Below are positions 43,004 to 52,114 of a DNA stretch of 64,000 nucleotides, piece by piece. This DNA comes from Shimia sediminis (GTDB taxonomy: Bacteria; Pseudomonadota; Alphaproteobacteria; Rhodobacterales; Rhodobacteraceae): contig NZ_RYZK01000001.1 in the NCBI RefSeq assembly GCF_003990645.1, positions 372,001 to 436,000 of the forward strand, read 5' to 3'. The first letter of the stretch is position 1; every line of letters starts with the position of its first letter. Below the pieces are notes generated by a model. The model ran no database searches. It was not told the DNA's origin and saw only the letters and a list, made by a program, of their open reading frames with translations. Position numbers and translations under genes: made by a program.

Positions 43004-44289
43004 TGGCACTCGATGACCGCAAAATGACTGCCACAGAGGAACGGCTGTCATCGATGACACTACCTGACGTGGGGTGCACCGCAAAGGCGCGTGAAGCAGC
43101 GCTTGTGCGCGTACGCAGCATGGGGCTACCAGGGCGACGGGATGAGTATTGGCGCTGGACTCGACCAGATACGCTGGTGCAACCCGAAGCACCTGAAGCA
43201 GCCTTGTTCCAAGGGGATGAAGTGCCATTTTTCAGTGGGCGCGACAGGTTAAAAATCGTATTTGTCGACGGGGTTTTTGATCCTGCCCGTTCGGATGACC
43301 TGAACCTCGAAGGCATACAGGTGGACCGGCTGGAGGACATCTGCTGTACGGATGATCATTGGGCCGAAGACCTTTATGGTGAGTTGGAAGCAGCCGGCCA
43401 TGACCCGGTTGATCGACCGCTCGCGGCGCTGAACACGGCATTTGCCGGAGATGGCGTGGCAATCCGCGTCATGCAAACGCCTTCCAAGCCGATTAGCTTG
43501 GTATACTTCCACGAATCCACCGACTCCGACGTGTTTTTACACCACGTTGTTCGCGTGGAAACGGGGGCCGAAGTAACGATCCTTGAAAATGGACCTGCAG
43601 CGGCACGTTTCAACAAATGCATGGAGATCGACATTGCGGATGGCGGCACCTTGCATCATGTGCGGGCGCAGGGACGCGATCACGAGCGTCGCGCGGTCAC
43701 GCATATGTTTGCACGCATGGGCGAGGAATCGGTTTTCAAGAGCTTCACCCTTACCGCGAACGGTGTATTGACCCGTAATGAAGTGATGGTGGAACTGACC
43801 GGCGACAATGCCGTGGTGCACATCGCAGGCGCTTGTATGGGGGATGGCGATTTCCATCATGATGATACCGTTTTCATCACTCATGACGGCGTGAATTGCG
43901 AAAGCCGTCAGGTCTTTAAAAAGGTCCTTTGCAACGGAGCTACTGGGGTGTTTCAAGGCAAGATCCTTGTGAAACCCGACGCGCAGAAAACAGACGGGTA
44001 CCAGATCAGCCAATCCTTGCTGCTGGACGGTGACAGCCAGTTCTACGCAAAGCCCGAGCTGGAAATCTATGCAGACGATGTCGCCTGTTCGCATGGCTCC
44101 ACTTCCGGTGCCATTGACGAAGAAGCGCTGTTCTATTTGCGCGCGCGCGGTGTTCCTCATGGAAAGGCAACCGATCTATTGACACTGGCCTTTCTTGCGG
44201 AAGCCCTTGACGAGATTGACGACGAAACCATCGCCGAAGAAATCTACGAGCGTCTTGAAGCATGGCTGTCCCGGAGACGCCACGGCTGA
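43003..44289 (+). CDS. sufD: Fe-S assembly protein SufD
   Basis: SufD pairs with SufB. The 428-aa product has GLPGRRDEYWRWTRPDTL at the start, the beta-helix core (VEVTILENGPAA-like repeats, HHVRAQGRDHERRAVTH), FQGKILVKPDAQKTDGYQISQSLLL, and the C-terminal DDVACSHGSTSGAIDEEALFYLRARGV. ATG overlaps the sufC stop. It has a fuller-than-usual N terminus but no extra domain. Confidence 0.95.
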   Translation: MALDDRKMTATEERLSSMTLPDVGCTAKAREAALVRVRSMGLPGRRDEYWRWTRPDTLVQPEAPEAALFQGDEVPFFSGRDRLKIVFVDGVFDPARSDDLNLEGIQVDRLEDICCTDDHWAEDLYGELEAAGHDPVDRPLAALNTAFAGDGVAIRVMQTPSKPISLVYFHESTDSDVFLHHVVRVETGAEVTILENGPAAARFNKCMEIDIADGGTLHHVRAQGRDHERRAVTHMFARMGEESVFKSFTLTANGVLTRNEVMVELTGDNAVVHIAGACMGDGDFHHDDTVFITHDGVNCESRQVFKKVLCNGATGVFQGKILVKPDAQKTDGYQISQSLLLDGDSQFYAKPELEIYADDVACSHGSTSGAIDEEALFYLRARGVPHGKATDLLTLAFLAEALDEIDDETIAEEIYERLEAWLSRRRHG

Positions 44290-44774
44290 TGTCCGTCCTA
44301 CGTGACATTGCTGCAACCTATGGCGGGCCACACAAAGTTGTGGCGCGCCATTTGGCCGTTGGGCAACGCGAAGATCGTGCGCTTGCCATTCTAATGGCTG
44401 GCTGCGCCATGCTCTTTGTTTCCTCCTGGCCCTACAATGCGCGTGTGGCTCATTTGGAAGGTCAGGACATGGGGCCGCTGATGGGCGGATCTTTGTTCGC
44501 CTTGATGTTCATGGCCCCATTGATTTTTTACATTCTTGCAGGCGTTGTCGGCTTTTTGCTGGGCCTGGCAGGATGGAAGGGCGGCGGCTACGCCAGCCGC
44601 TTTGCTCTTTTCTGGGCGATTTTGGCGACCACGCCGATGCTTCTACTGCATGGGTTGGTGCGCGGATTCCTGGGGCCCGGTCTGGAAGAACAAATTGTTG
44701 GCCTAATCTGGTTTGTGGTGTTTCTCTGGTTCTGGCTCTCTGGATTGCGACAAGCGGGCAGGGCACAGACATGA
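44289..44774 (+). CDS. YIP1-like membrane protein 1, 161 aa
   Basis: The 161-aa product starts in the sufD stop (TGATG). It has a short N-terminal cytoplasmic part (MSVLRDIAATYGGPHKVVAR) and four helices (LAILMAGCAMLFVSSWPY, LFALMFMAPLIFYILAGVVGF, FALFWAILATTPMLLLHGLV, and IVGLIWFVVFLWFWLSGL). The layout agrees with YIP1-domain proteins. It overlaps the next membrane gene by 4 nt. Its link to SUF is unknown. Confidence 0.8.
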   Translation: MSVLRDIAATYGGPHKVVARHLAVGQREDRALAILMAGCAMLFVSSWPYNARVAHLEGQDMGPLMGGSLFALMFMAPLIFYILAGVVGFLLGLAGWKGGGYASRFALFWAILATTPMLLLHGLVRGFLGPGLEEQIVGLIWFVVFLWFWLSGLRQAGRAQT

Positions 44775-45352
44775 TCTCATTTCTGCGGGCTCTGTTGATT
44801 CAAACGATCTATGCACCGGCAGATGCCGGGCGCAGCATCATTGGTATCAACTTACCACGAGAGGCAGCCTGGATGGCGCTCTTGTTGGCCGCCATCATTA
44901 ACACGTTTGTCTATTTCACAAACCTCACGCTGTTTCCTTTGCCTGACGACTTCTGGATGCCCGTCATTCGCACACCGGTGACTTACCTCGCCGCGTCATT
45001 CTCTTTGACCACTGTGATGATTTTTGCGCTGTTCTGGATTGGGCGGTTCTTGGAGGGGCAAGCGCAATTGCCTGACCTCGTGAGCCTCATGGCTTGGCTT
45101 TTGTGCGTTCAAAGCCTGGCCGACGTGGCCTTTCTTGTTCTTTTTGTGTTTGTTCCGATGCTTGCCGGGCTGTTTTCCATGGCGGCGGCGCTCTACGGCA
45201 TCTGGATCCTCATCAACTTCATAACGGTAGCGCAGGGCTTTCCTGATCGCGGCAAAGCCGTTTTGACAATCGTCTTAGCGCTGGTCGGATTGGTCGTGGG
45301 CATGTCCCTCTTCATGTCCGTCATCGGCGTCACAGCAATGGGAATACGCTGA
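44771..45352 (+). CDS. YIP1-like membrane protein 2, 193 aa
   Basis: The 193-aa product begins MISFLRALLIQTIYAPADAG and has five to six helices (AAWMALLLAAIINTFVYF, VTYLAASFSLTTVMIFALFW, LMAWLLCVQSLADVAFLVL, and the last AVLTIVLALVGLVVGMSLF). It is similar in architecture to the previous gene and starts within its stop (ATGA). Its own stop overlaps the sufS start. YIP1-type proteins interact with other membrane proteins; role here unknown. Confidence 0.8.
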   Translation: MISFLRALLIQTIYAPADAGRSIIGINLPREAAWMALLLAAIINTFVYFTNLTLFPLPDDFWMPVIRTPVTYLAASFSLTTVMIFALFWIGRFLEGQAQLPDLVSLMAWLLCVQSLADVAFLVLFVFVPMLAGLFSMAAALYGIWILINFITVAQGFPDRGKAVLTIVLALVGLVVGMSLFMSVIGVTAMGIR

Positions 45353-46572
45353 TGTATGACGTCGCGAAAATCCGAACAGACTTTCCAATCCTGTCACGTG
45401 AAGTGAATGGAAAGCCTCTGGTCTACCTCGACAACGGCGCTTCGGCGCAAAAACCGCAGGTGGTGATTGACGCAATCACACAAGCCTACTCTCATGAATA
45501 TGCAAATGTTCACAGAGGTTTACATTACCTTTCTAATCTAGCAACGGACAAGTATGAAGCTGTTCGCGGCACAATCGCGCGGTTCCTGAATGCGGCCTCC
45601 GAAGATGAGATTGCGCTGAATTCCGGGACAACCGAAGGTATCAACATGGTGGCCTACGGCTGGGCGATGCCACGGATGCAAGCTGGCGATGAAATCGTGC
45701 TGTCTGTGATGGAACACCATGCCAATATCGTGCCTTGGCATTTTCTGCGGGAACGCCAGGGCGTTGTTCTGAAATGGGTTGATGTGGATTCGGCCGGGGC
45801 GTTGGACCCGCAGGCTGTGTTGGACGCGATCGGTCCCAAGACCAAGCTGGTTGCGATCACCCAGTGTTCCAACGTGCTGGGCACAATGGTGGATGTGAAA
45901 TCCATCACCCAAGGCGCCCATGCCAAGGGTGTTCCGGTTCTGGTCGATGGTTCGCAAGGCTCGGTTCACGCGCCTGTCGACGTCCAAGACATTGGCTGCG
46001 ACTTCTATGCCATCACGGGTCACAAGCTCTATGGTCCTTCGGGTTCCGGTGCGATTTTTTGCAAAGCGGAACGAATGGCCGAAATGCGCCCCTTTATCGG
46101 TGGCGGCGACATGATCAAGGAAGTCTCGAAAGAGGCGGTGGTTTATAACGATCCACCAATGAAGTTCGAAGCAGGTACTCCGGGGATCGTTCAGACCATC
46201 GGTCTTGGTGTGGCCTTGGAATACCTGATGGAATTGGGCATGGAGAATGTGGCCGCTCATGAGGCAAGCCTTCGGGACTATGCCATGCAGAAACTCACCG
46301 GGTTGAACTGGTTGCAAGTGCAGGGAACCACCGCTGACAAGGCGGCTATTTTTTCCTTTACCCTCGATGGGGCCGCGCACGCCCATGATATCTCTACGAT
46401 TCTCGACAAAAAGGGCGTTGCCGTTCGGGCAGGGCACCATTGCGCAGGACCCTTGATGGATCACCTGGGCGTTACGGCTACCTGCCGCGCGTCCTTTGGG
46501 CTCTATAATTCGACGGACGAAGTCGACAAACTGGTCGAGGCGCTGGAATTGGCGCACGAATTGTTTGCCTAA
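45352..46572 (+). CDS. sufS: Cysteine desulfurase SufS
   Basis: SufS provides persulfide to SufE. The 406-aa product has IRTDFPILSREVNGKPLVYLDNGASAQKP, NVHRGLHYLSNLATDKYE, LNSGTTEGINMVA, the PLP-Lys in AITGHKLYGPSGSG, the catalytic Cys in RAGHHCAGPLMDHLGV, and ends in a helix LVEALELAHELFA. Group II desulfurase. Last gene of the SUF operon, starting inside the YIP1 stop (TGATG). Its SufE partner is at 6.9 kb. Confidence 0.96.
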   Translation: MYDVAKIRTDFPILSREVNGKPLVYLDNGASAQKPQVVIDAITQAYSHEYANVHRGLHYLSNLATDKYEAVRGTIARFLNAASEDEIALNSGTTEGINMVAYGWAMPRMQAGDEIVLSVMEHHANIVPWHFLRERQGVVLKWVDVDSAGALDPQAVLDAIGPKTKLVAITQCSNVLGTMVDVKSITQGAHAKGVPVLVDGSQGSVHAPVDVQDIGCDFYAITGHKLYGPSGSGAIFCKAERMAEMRPFIGGGDMIKEVSKEAVVYNDPPMKFEAGTPGIVQTIGLGVALEYLMELGMENVAAHEASLRDYAMQKLTGLNWLQVQGTTADKAAIFSFTLDGAAHAHDISTILDKKGVAVRAGHHCAGPLMDHLGVTATCRASFGLYNSTDEVDKLVEALELAHELFA

Positions 46573-46623
46573 CGGCAAAATCCGATTGCGAGGGGCGGTG
46601 GCTCTGGCTATACCGCCCCTGAC

Positions 46624-46700
<77 letters not shown>

Positions 46701-46787
46701 AAATCTCCTCAAAATGACTCGCATGGCACGTGTAGTTGCCCCTATCCTGTTGTCACGGGAAACGAGGTCAGAGCACGGATCCACTGG

Positions 46788-47345
46788 GTGGAAGACACAG
46801 GCATAAGTGAACAGACAGCTTTAATGCTGGCGGTGAGGGATCGACGCGACAAGTCGGCCTTTGCCCAGTTGTTTGACCACTATGCTCCCCGCCTGAAAGG
46901 CTTCATCATGCGTGGCGGCACAAGTTCGGCGCAGGCCGAAGAGATCGTGCAGGATGTCATGTTGTCTGTCTGGCATAAAGCGGCGCAATTCGACCCGCAT
47001 CAAAGCCAGGTTTCCGGCTGGATCTATCGCATTGCCCGAAATCGTCAAATTGACATTCAGCGCAAGGAAAGCCGACCCGTTCCCGAAGAGATCAAACAGC
47101 CCGAATTCACCGAACTGGACAGCAGCCAGATCGTGGCATTAGAACAAGAGGCCAGCAAATTGCGCAACGCCATCTCTGGTTTGAAACCGTCACAAAGGGA
47201 TGTGATCGAACAAGCCTATTTGGGCGAGCTGACCCATCAGGAGATCCAGGAACAAACAGGATTGCCTCTGGGCACCATCAAATCCCGAATTAGATTAGGT
47301 CTTGAAAAACTACGACACGATCTGAAATCCATGCGTGAAACATGA
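46788..47345 (+). CDS. rpoE: ECF sigma factor RpoE (ChrR-controlled)
   Basis: The 185-aa protein is an ECF sigma factor of the RpoE/ChrR type. Sigma-2 region reads FAQLFDHYAPRLKGFIMRGG, AEEIVQDVMLSVWHKAAQFDPH, IARNRQIDIQR (region 2.4), and the sigma-4 HTH is QRDVIEQAYLGELTHQEIQEQTGLPLGTIKSRI. It directs the singlet-oxygen response in related bacteria. GTG 46788 is the likely start; ATG 46824 is an alternative. It overlaps chrR by 4 nt. Confidence 0.94.
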   Translation: MEDTGISEQTALMLAVRDRRDKSAFAQLFDHYAPRLKGFIMRGGTSSAQAEEIVQDVMLSVWHKAAQFDPHQSQVSGWIYRIARNRQIDIQRKESRPVPEEIKQPEFTELDSSQIVALEQEASKLRNAISGLKPSQRDVIEQAYLGELTHQEIQEQTGLPLGTIKSRIRLGLEKLRHDLKSMRET

Positions 47346-47977
47346 GTGACATTCGTCATCATATCCCCGAGCCGCTTTTGCTGGCTTATGCGTCAGGCAA
47401 CCTGCCGCACGCCTATGCCGTGGTGGTGGCCGCGCATATTTCGGTGTGCGACACATGCCGCGCGGTGTCAGAGGGCCACGCGACCGTTGGTGGTCAGGTC
47501 ATAGAGGCAACATCAAGGGAACCAATCTCTTCCGCGCTCAGATCGCGGGTCCTTGACATGCTGGATAATCCCGATCCCTTGCCGTCCACGCCGCAAGCCA
47601 AAGGCATATATCCCGCTCCGGTCGCAGAGTTGTTTCCCGGTCAGATGCCAAACTGGAAGAGTTTGGGGATGGGCGTCAAACAGTCGATCCTGTCACAGAA
47701 CAGAAGCGGTAGTGTGCGCCTTTTGTACATTCCAGGCGGGCGTGCAATGCCGCATCACGGCCACAACGGCCTGGAACTCACGCTTGTGTTGCAAGGGGCT
47801 TTTCGGGACGAGACCGGGCGATTTGCCCGTGGCGATGTGGAACTTGGCCTACCCGATTTAAATCACACACCCGTTGCCGAGGAAGGACCTGCATGTATCT
47901 GTTTGGCGGCGACGGATGCCAAATTGAAGTTCAACAGCCTGATTCCACGACTGCTGCAACCTTTCCTGAAAATCTGA
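47342..47977 (+). CDS. chrR: Anti-sigma factor ChrR (zinc, cupin)
   Basis: The 211-aa product is the ChrR-type anti-sigma factor. Its N terminus has the zinc site: His at 6, then HISVCDTC (His 32, Cys 36 and Cys 39) in the anti-sigma domain. The C-terminal half is a cupin (PHHGHNGLELTLVLQGAFRDE, His and Glu metal ligands; DVELGLPDLNHTPVAEEG). Singlet oxygen causes release of RpoE. ATGA overlap with rpoE shows coupling. Confidence 0.94.
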   Translation: MSDIRHHIPEPLLLAYASGNLPHAYAVVVAAHISVCDTCRAVSEGHATVGGQVIEATSREPISSALRSRVLDMLDNPDPLPSTPQAKGIYPAPVAELFPGQMPNWKSLGMGVKQSILSQNRSGSVRLLYIPGGRAMPHHGHNGLELTLVLQGAFRDETGRFARGDVELGLPDLNHTPVAEEGPACICLAATDAKLKFNSLIPRLLQPFLKI

Positions 47978-48184
47978 ATTTGGCTCGATTGCGTAGGGCC
48001 AACCCAATTGAACCTGGTTCTACCATACGAGATTTTGCGTCACCGTGGCGTAAGAGCTGTGTTCGAATACCTTCCATAGTCAGGCCGGTTCTTATTTGTG
48101 CAAGCCAAGTCGCTGCAGTGCGGCGGGTGAGCGGGCTTGTGCGACTCAGGGCTTTGCGTTCACGTGCAGGGACCCGGAACAAGG
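47978..48184. other. Intergenic stretch between chrR and MmgE/PrpD
   Basis: This 207-nt stretch has no convincing gene. A reverse-strand frame (47931-48383) passes through it but overlaps chrR and the next gene. I see no terminator or tRNA. Confidence 0.5.
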
Positions 48185-49537
48185 ATGTCCGCCATGCCGC
48201 CCCGCTTTGATACGTTTTCCGCCGCATTGACCTTCGACGACCTTCCAGATGCTGTGCTGGCCGTTTTGCGCCGTAGTTTCTTGGATACCATGGGCGTTGC
48301 AGCTGTAGGCAGTACAACCCCGATGTCAGCCATTGCGCAAAAAGCCGCGCTTGCTCTCTTTGGACCGGGCAACGCAGGTGCATCCAGAATGCTGATGGAC
48401 GGGCGTGCCGTCAGTCCCGCAGGGGCAGCCATGGCAGGGGCCTTTACCGTCGACAGTATCGACGCCCATGATGGCACAACGCCGTGCAAAGGCCACGTCG
48501 GCTCTGCGGTTTTCCCCGCCCTGATCGCGATGGCACAGGCGCAGGACAGACCTTTGGACGGACAGCGCTTTGCCACGATACTGGCCATTGCCTACGAAGT
48601 CAGTTGCCGCGCAGGATTGGTGCAACACGCCACCTGTGCCGATTATCACACCTCGGGCGCCTGGACCGCTGTGGGTGTAGCGGCTGCGGGCGCACGAATG
48701 CTGGGTGGGGGCACTGAGATTATCCGGCAGGCGGCCGGGATTGGCGAATACCACGGCCCACGCAGCCAGATGATGCGCTGTATCGACTTTCCCACCAATG
48801 TGCGCGATGGCGTCGGGTGGGGCGCGCCATCCGGTGTTACGGCGGCCTATCTTGCGATGGAAGGGTTCACAGGAGCACCGGCCCTGACGTGCGAGGGGCC
48901 GGGATCTGAACCATTCTGGAAAGATCTGGGGCAGGGGTGGCGGTTGGTCGATCACACCCATTACAAGGCTTACCCCTGTTGTCGGTGGTCCCACCCGGCG
49001 GTTGATGGTGCCGCGCACCTGATGCAAGCTCATGGCCTGTCGCCTGACGATGTGGCCTCAATCGAGATCAAAACGTTTCACTACGCAACCCGGCTTGCGG
49101 GATATGAGCCAAAAAATCAGGATGAATTTGCCTATGCCATTGCCTTTCCGGTTGCCGCGATGATTGCCCGCGGGCAGGTCGGGGTGTCGGAGCTTTCGTC
49201 CGAGGCGTTAAGAGACCAGGAAATCCTGCGTCTCAGCCGGGCAACCACGTTGATCGATGATGTCAAAATGACCGAGATGAGCACCGATAAACGTTGGGCC
49301 GAGATCACTTTGATCCTGCAGGATGGAACGCGCTTGGTCGACAAACCCCGCACACCTCGGGGCGATCCGGACATGCCATTGAGTGACGGTGAGATTCTGG
49401 ACAAGTTTCATTTGCTGGCTGACCCGGTGATTGGCAGAGATCGCGCGGCAGATATCCGAGATCTGAGCCAGCAATTCGATCGCCTTGACGTGCATGACTT
49501 TGCGCGCCTCATAACACTATGCACTGATGCGCCATGA
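48185..49537 (+). CDS. MmgE/PrpD family protein
   Basis: The 450-aa product (start ATG 48185 or 48194) has the PrpD layout: SFLDTMGVAAVGSTTP, the active region FTVDSIDAHDGTTPCKGHVGSAVFPAL, SCRAGLVQHATCADYHTSGAWTAVG, KAYPCCRWSHPAVDG, and a mixed C-terminal domain. Members are 2-methylcitrate dehydratases or iminodisuccinate epimerases; the lack of prpBC nearby leaves the substrate open. It stands alone. Confidence 0.9.
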   Translation: MSAMPPRFDTFSAALTFDDLPDAVLAVLRRSFLDTMGVAAVGSTTPMSAIAQKAALALFGPGNAGASRMLMDGRAVSPAGAAMAGAFTVDSIDAHDGTTPCKGHVGSAVFPALIAMAQAQDRPLDGQRFATILAIAYEVSCRAGLVQHATCADYHTSGAWTAVGVAAAGARMLGGGTEIIRQAAGIGEYHGPRSQMMRCIDFPTNVRDGVGWGAPSGVTAAYLAMEGFTGAPALTCEGPGSEPFWKDLGQGWRLVDHTHYKAYPCCRWSHPAVDGAAHLMQAHGLSPDDVASIEIKTFHYATRLAGYEPKNQDEFAYAIAFPVAAMIARGQVGVSELSSEALRDQEILRLSRATTLIDDVKMTEMSTDKRWAEITLILQDGTRLVDKPRTPRGDPDMPLSDGEILDKFHLLADPVIGRDRAADIRDLSQQFDRLDVHDFARLITLCTDAP

Positions 49538-49540
49538 CAC

Positions 49541-49567
49541 AAAAAACCGGCCCATTTGGACCGGTTT
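49541..49567 (-). terminator. Terminator after DUF882 gene (minus strand)
   Basis: AAACCGG (49544-49550) pairs with CCGGTTT (49561-49567), loop of 10 nt; read on the minus strand it is followed by a T-run. It lies about 30 nt after the DUF882 stop and 4 nt after the MmgE stop on the other strand. Confidence 0.8.
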
Positions 49568-49593
49568 CAAAGCTTGCTTCTGAGAAGGTCGGA

Positions 49594-50163
49594 TTAACGT
49601 CCCCAGGTCCTCACGACGCCACAGTCCATGTGCACAAAGTTCGAGCCAGAGTAGCGCCCAACGCCCCCAGCGCGACAGGCGGATGCGGCACGTGCCACTT
49701 GGCTGACCGAGCGCGAGGCGAGACGCAGATCTGCGGCTTGCCCCTTCATGTGCAGCGAGTTCTTCGCCACGCCACGCGAGCGCGAGCGCAGCATGGCGTT
49801 GGTTTCCGGGCTGCGATAGCCGGAAAGCAGCATGTAGGGTTCGTTTACATCCAACATATTGTGCGAGGCGGCCATGATGTCGACAGTGCGCAGGTCAATT
49901 GACTTGACGCCATCGGTGCGCCAATCGCGCATGAACTTGTTGACCTCTTTCACGGCGTCTTTGATGTAGTCGCCCTCGATCCAATAGATCGTGTCGAGCC
50001 GTTCACCGGTACGCCCGGAGTACATCCGAATGCGCCGGATATCACCGGCTCCCCGAAGGAAACCTGCTGCATTTGAGAAGGTTGGAGCCGCGACAACTGT
50101 CGTTGCCGCAAACGCGCGTAAAAGGCCGCGCCGTGTGAAGCTCACAGAGCTGGATTCGGTCAT
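49594..50163 (-). CDS. Tat-exported DUF882 / M15-like peptidase
   Basis: The 189-aa product begins with a twin-Arg signal (FTRRGLLRAFAATTVVAAP, residues 9-27). The rest is DUF882: IRRIRMYSGRTGERLDTIYWIEGDY, then LLSGYRSPETNAMLRSRSRGVAKNSLHMKGQAADLR with His and Asp zinc ligands of the M15 D-Ala-D-Ala peptidase type, and FVHMDCGVVRTWG. It probably acts on periplasmic peptidoglycan. It is divergent from the L,D-transpeptidase gene. Confidence 0.92.
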   Translation of the reverse strand: MTESSSVSFTRRGLLRAFAATTVVAAPTFSNAAGFLRGAGDIRRIRMYSGRTGERLDTIYWIEGDYIKDAVKEVNKFMRDWRTDGVKSIDLRTVDIMAASHNMLDVNEPYMLLSGYRSPETNAMLRSRSRGVAKNSLHMKGQAADLRLASRSVSQVARAASACRAGGVGRYSGSNFVHMDCGVVRTWGR

Positions 50164-50472
50164 TGTTAAAGCGCCTGTCCCGTCGCTACCTCACTACGAT
50201 TCATCGCAGTTTTTGTTACCATCCCCAAGTGTGCGCATTTTATGACACAGATCGAATCGCCAACCAAGTGCTGATTTGCCGCAAGCTTTTGCTTTCAAGG
50301 GTTTTAGGCAAAAACCTGCTGAATTCGATCTGATGTGTCCTGTTCTCCGCATTTCTGCGCCCGACTGGCATCATTGTATATCGAAATGAACCGGTTGAAG
50401 CATTTGTGAATAGACAGAGGTGTTCTTTCCGGGAACATAGAGGGTCAAAGGTTAAAGTGCGGATGAGTCTAG
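50164..50472. other. Divergent promoter region between DUF882 and L,D-transpeptidase
   Basis: This 309-nt region has no gene. It holds a long-range inverted repeat (CAGATCGAAT 50248-50257 and ATTCGATCTG 50323-50332) with a smaller hairpin inside, listed separately, and must contain the promoters of both genes. Confidence 0.6.
50248..50332. other. Possible structured RNA or paired operators
   Basis: A perfect 10-bp inverted repeat, CAGATCGAAT (50248-50257) and ATTCGATCTG (50323-50332), is separated by 65 nt. Between the arms GGTTTT and AAAACC form a small hairpin. It could be a stem of a leader RNA of the transpeptidase gene or two operator half-sites. Confidence 0.35.
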
Positions 50473-52086
50473 ATGATGTTGTCTTTCTATTCGATTAAGC
50501 GATTTGTTGCGGTTGCCGGGCTGTCTGCGGTGCTTTTGGGAACTGGTGCCGTACTGCCCGCCAGTGCTCAAGTGACGGCTTTCAAGCAGGCCGTGGCAGA
50601 GTCCGCAGCCCGCCACGATGAAGTCGCTGCTTTTTATCGTGAAAACGGCTATCAGCCGATTTGGACAGCAGAAGGATCACAAGGCCTGGCGCGACGCAAA
50701 GCTCTAATGAGCGCACTGCAAAACGCTGATGACCACGCGCTTCCGATTGATCGTTACGGGTTTGACACGCTTTATCAGCAAATGGCCGGGGCACGTACGC
50801 CACGTGATCTGGGTTTGTTGGAGGTCGCGATGAGCAAGGCCTATGTGGCTTATGCCCGCGATGTTCAAACCGGTATGTTCAAGCCGTCATCTCTGGACAA
50901 TGGTATCGTGCGCGAAGCGCCGGTGCGTGATCAAAAGCTGTATTTGGTGGAACTGCAAGAGGCTGATCCACAACGCTACATCACGGATCTCGCCCCCCGC
51001 ACACCCGAATACCTGCGCTTGATGAAAGAAAAGATGCGCCTTGAGCGGGTCACAGCCTCTGGCGGGTGGGGGCCAAAGGTCAACGCCAAGAAACTCGAAC
51101 CCGGCGACAGCGGCAACGCGGTTGTTGCGCTTCGCAACCGTCTGATGGCGATGGGGTATCTTGATCGCAGCGCCAGTCGCAAATTCGACCGCACAGTAGA
51201 AAAGGCAGTTCAGGCGTTCCAGATCGACCACGGCTTGGACGCCGACGGAGTGGCCGGTGGTGGCACAATTACCGAGATCAACAGGTCTCCGGACTATCGT
51301 TTGCAGTCAGTTATGGTGGCCATGGAGCGTGAACGCTGGCTGAACAAGGACCGCGGGCAGCGGCATGTTTTGGTGAACCTCACCGATTTCCATGCCCGGA
51401 TCGTGGATGATGGAAAAGTCACCTTTAAAACCCGCTCGGTAGTTGGCAAGAACCAGCACGACCGTCGAAGCCCCGAGTTTTCCGATGTTATGGAACACAT
51501 GGTCATCAACCCGACTTGGAATGTCCCACGCTCGATCGCGACCAAGGAATACCTGCCGATGTTGCAGCGCAATCCGAATGCTGTCAGCTACCTCAGGCTG
51601 ATTGATGGCAGTGGTCGGGTGGTGAACCGGGGCAACGTGGACTTTACCCAGTATTCTGCACGTTCATTCCCGTTTGACATCAAGCAACCACCGGGGAAAT
51701 CAAACGCCTTGGGTCTGGTCAAGTTCATGTTCCCGAACAAACACAACATCTATCTGCATGACACCCCGGCCAAGAGCCTGTTCGCCCGTGAATCCCGCGC
51801 ATTCAGCCATGGTTGTATTCGATTGCAGCAGCCCTTTGACTTCGCCTACACCTTACTGTCAGTGCAAGAAGACAACCCAAAAGAAGTCTTTCATAAACAT
51901 CTGAAATCCGGGCGTGAAACCCAGGTTGACCTGAAACAGCCAATCCCGGTCCACATTATTTACCGCACGGCCTTCACCAATGCCAAAGGACCGGTGCAAT
52001 ATCGTCGGGATGTTTATGGACGTGATGCCAAAATCTGGAAGGCAATGGCCAATGAAGGGGTGGTGTTGCGCACGGTTCAGGGCTAA
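50473..52086 (+). CDS. L,D-transpeptidase (YcbB/LdtD type)
   Basis: The 537-aa product has a signal peptide (MMLSFYSIKRFVAVAGLSAV..ASAQ, residues 1-33), a scaffold region, a peptidoglycan-binding domain (LEPGDSGNAVVALRNRLMAMG, AVQAFQIDHGLDADG) around 215-275, and a YkuD catalytic domain (~295-480) with FMFPNKHNIYLHDTPAK and the Cys motif FSHGCIRLQQP. It makes 3-3 peptidoglycan cross-links or attaches lipoproteins. Adjacent to the DUF882 gene (divergent) and to lpxD-ACP-KAS downstream (29-nt gap). Confidence 0.93.
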   Translation: MMLSFYSIKRFVAVAGLSAVLLGTGAVLPASAQVTAFKQAVAESAARHDEVAAFYRENGYQPIWTAEGSQGLARRKALMSALQNADDHALPIDRYGFDTLYQQMAGARTPRDLGLLEVAMSKAYVAYARDVQTGMFKPSSLDNGIVREAPVRDQKLYLVELQEADPQRYITDLAPRTPEYLRLMKEKMRLERVTASGGWGPKVNAKKLEPGDSGNAVVALRNRLMAMGYLDRSASRKFDRTVEKAVQAFQIDHGLDADGVAGGGTITEINRSPDYRLQSVMVAMERERWLNKDRGQRHVLVNLTDFHARIVDDGKVTFKTRSVVGKNQHDRRSPEFSDVMEHMVINPTWNVPRSIATKEYLPMLQRNPNAVSYLRLIDGSGRVVNRGNVDFTQYSARSFPFDIKQPPGKSNALGLVKFMFPNKHNIYLHDTPAKSLFARESRAFSHGCIRLQQPFDFAYTLLSVQEDNPKEVFHKHLKSGRETQVDLKQPIPVHIIYRTAFTNAKGPVQYRRDVYGRDAKIWKAMANEGVVLRTVQG

Positions 52087-52114
52087 ATAATGCCTCGCAA
52101 TACGCGGGGTAGAC

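Noticed and set aside
45538-46578. Minus-strand 346-codon frame antisense to sufS
   Set aside because: Complementary to a certain SufS gene, with no motif of its own.
47931-48383. Possible regulator fragment on the minus strand
   Set aside because: It overlaps both chrR and the MmgE gene ends and I recognise no domain; probably a chance frame.
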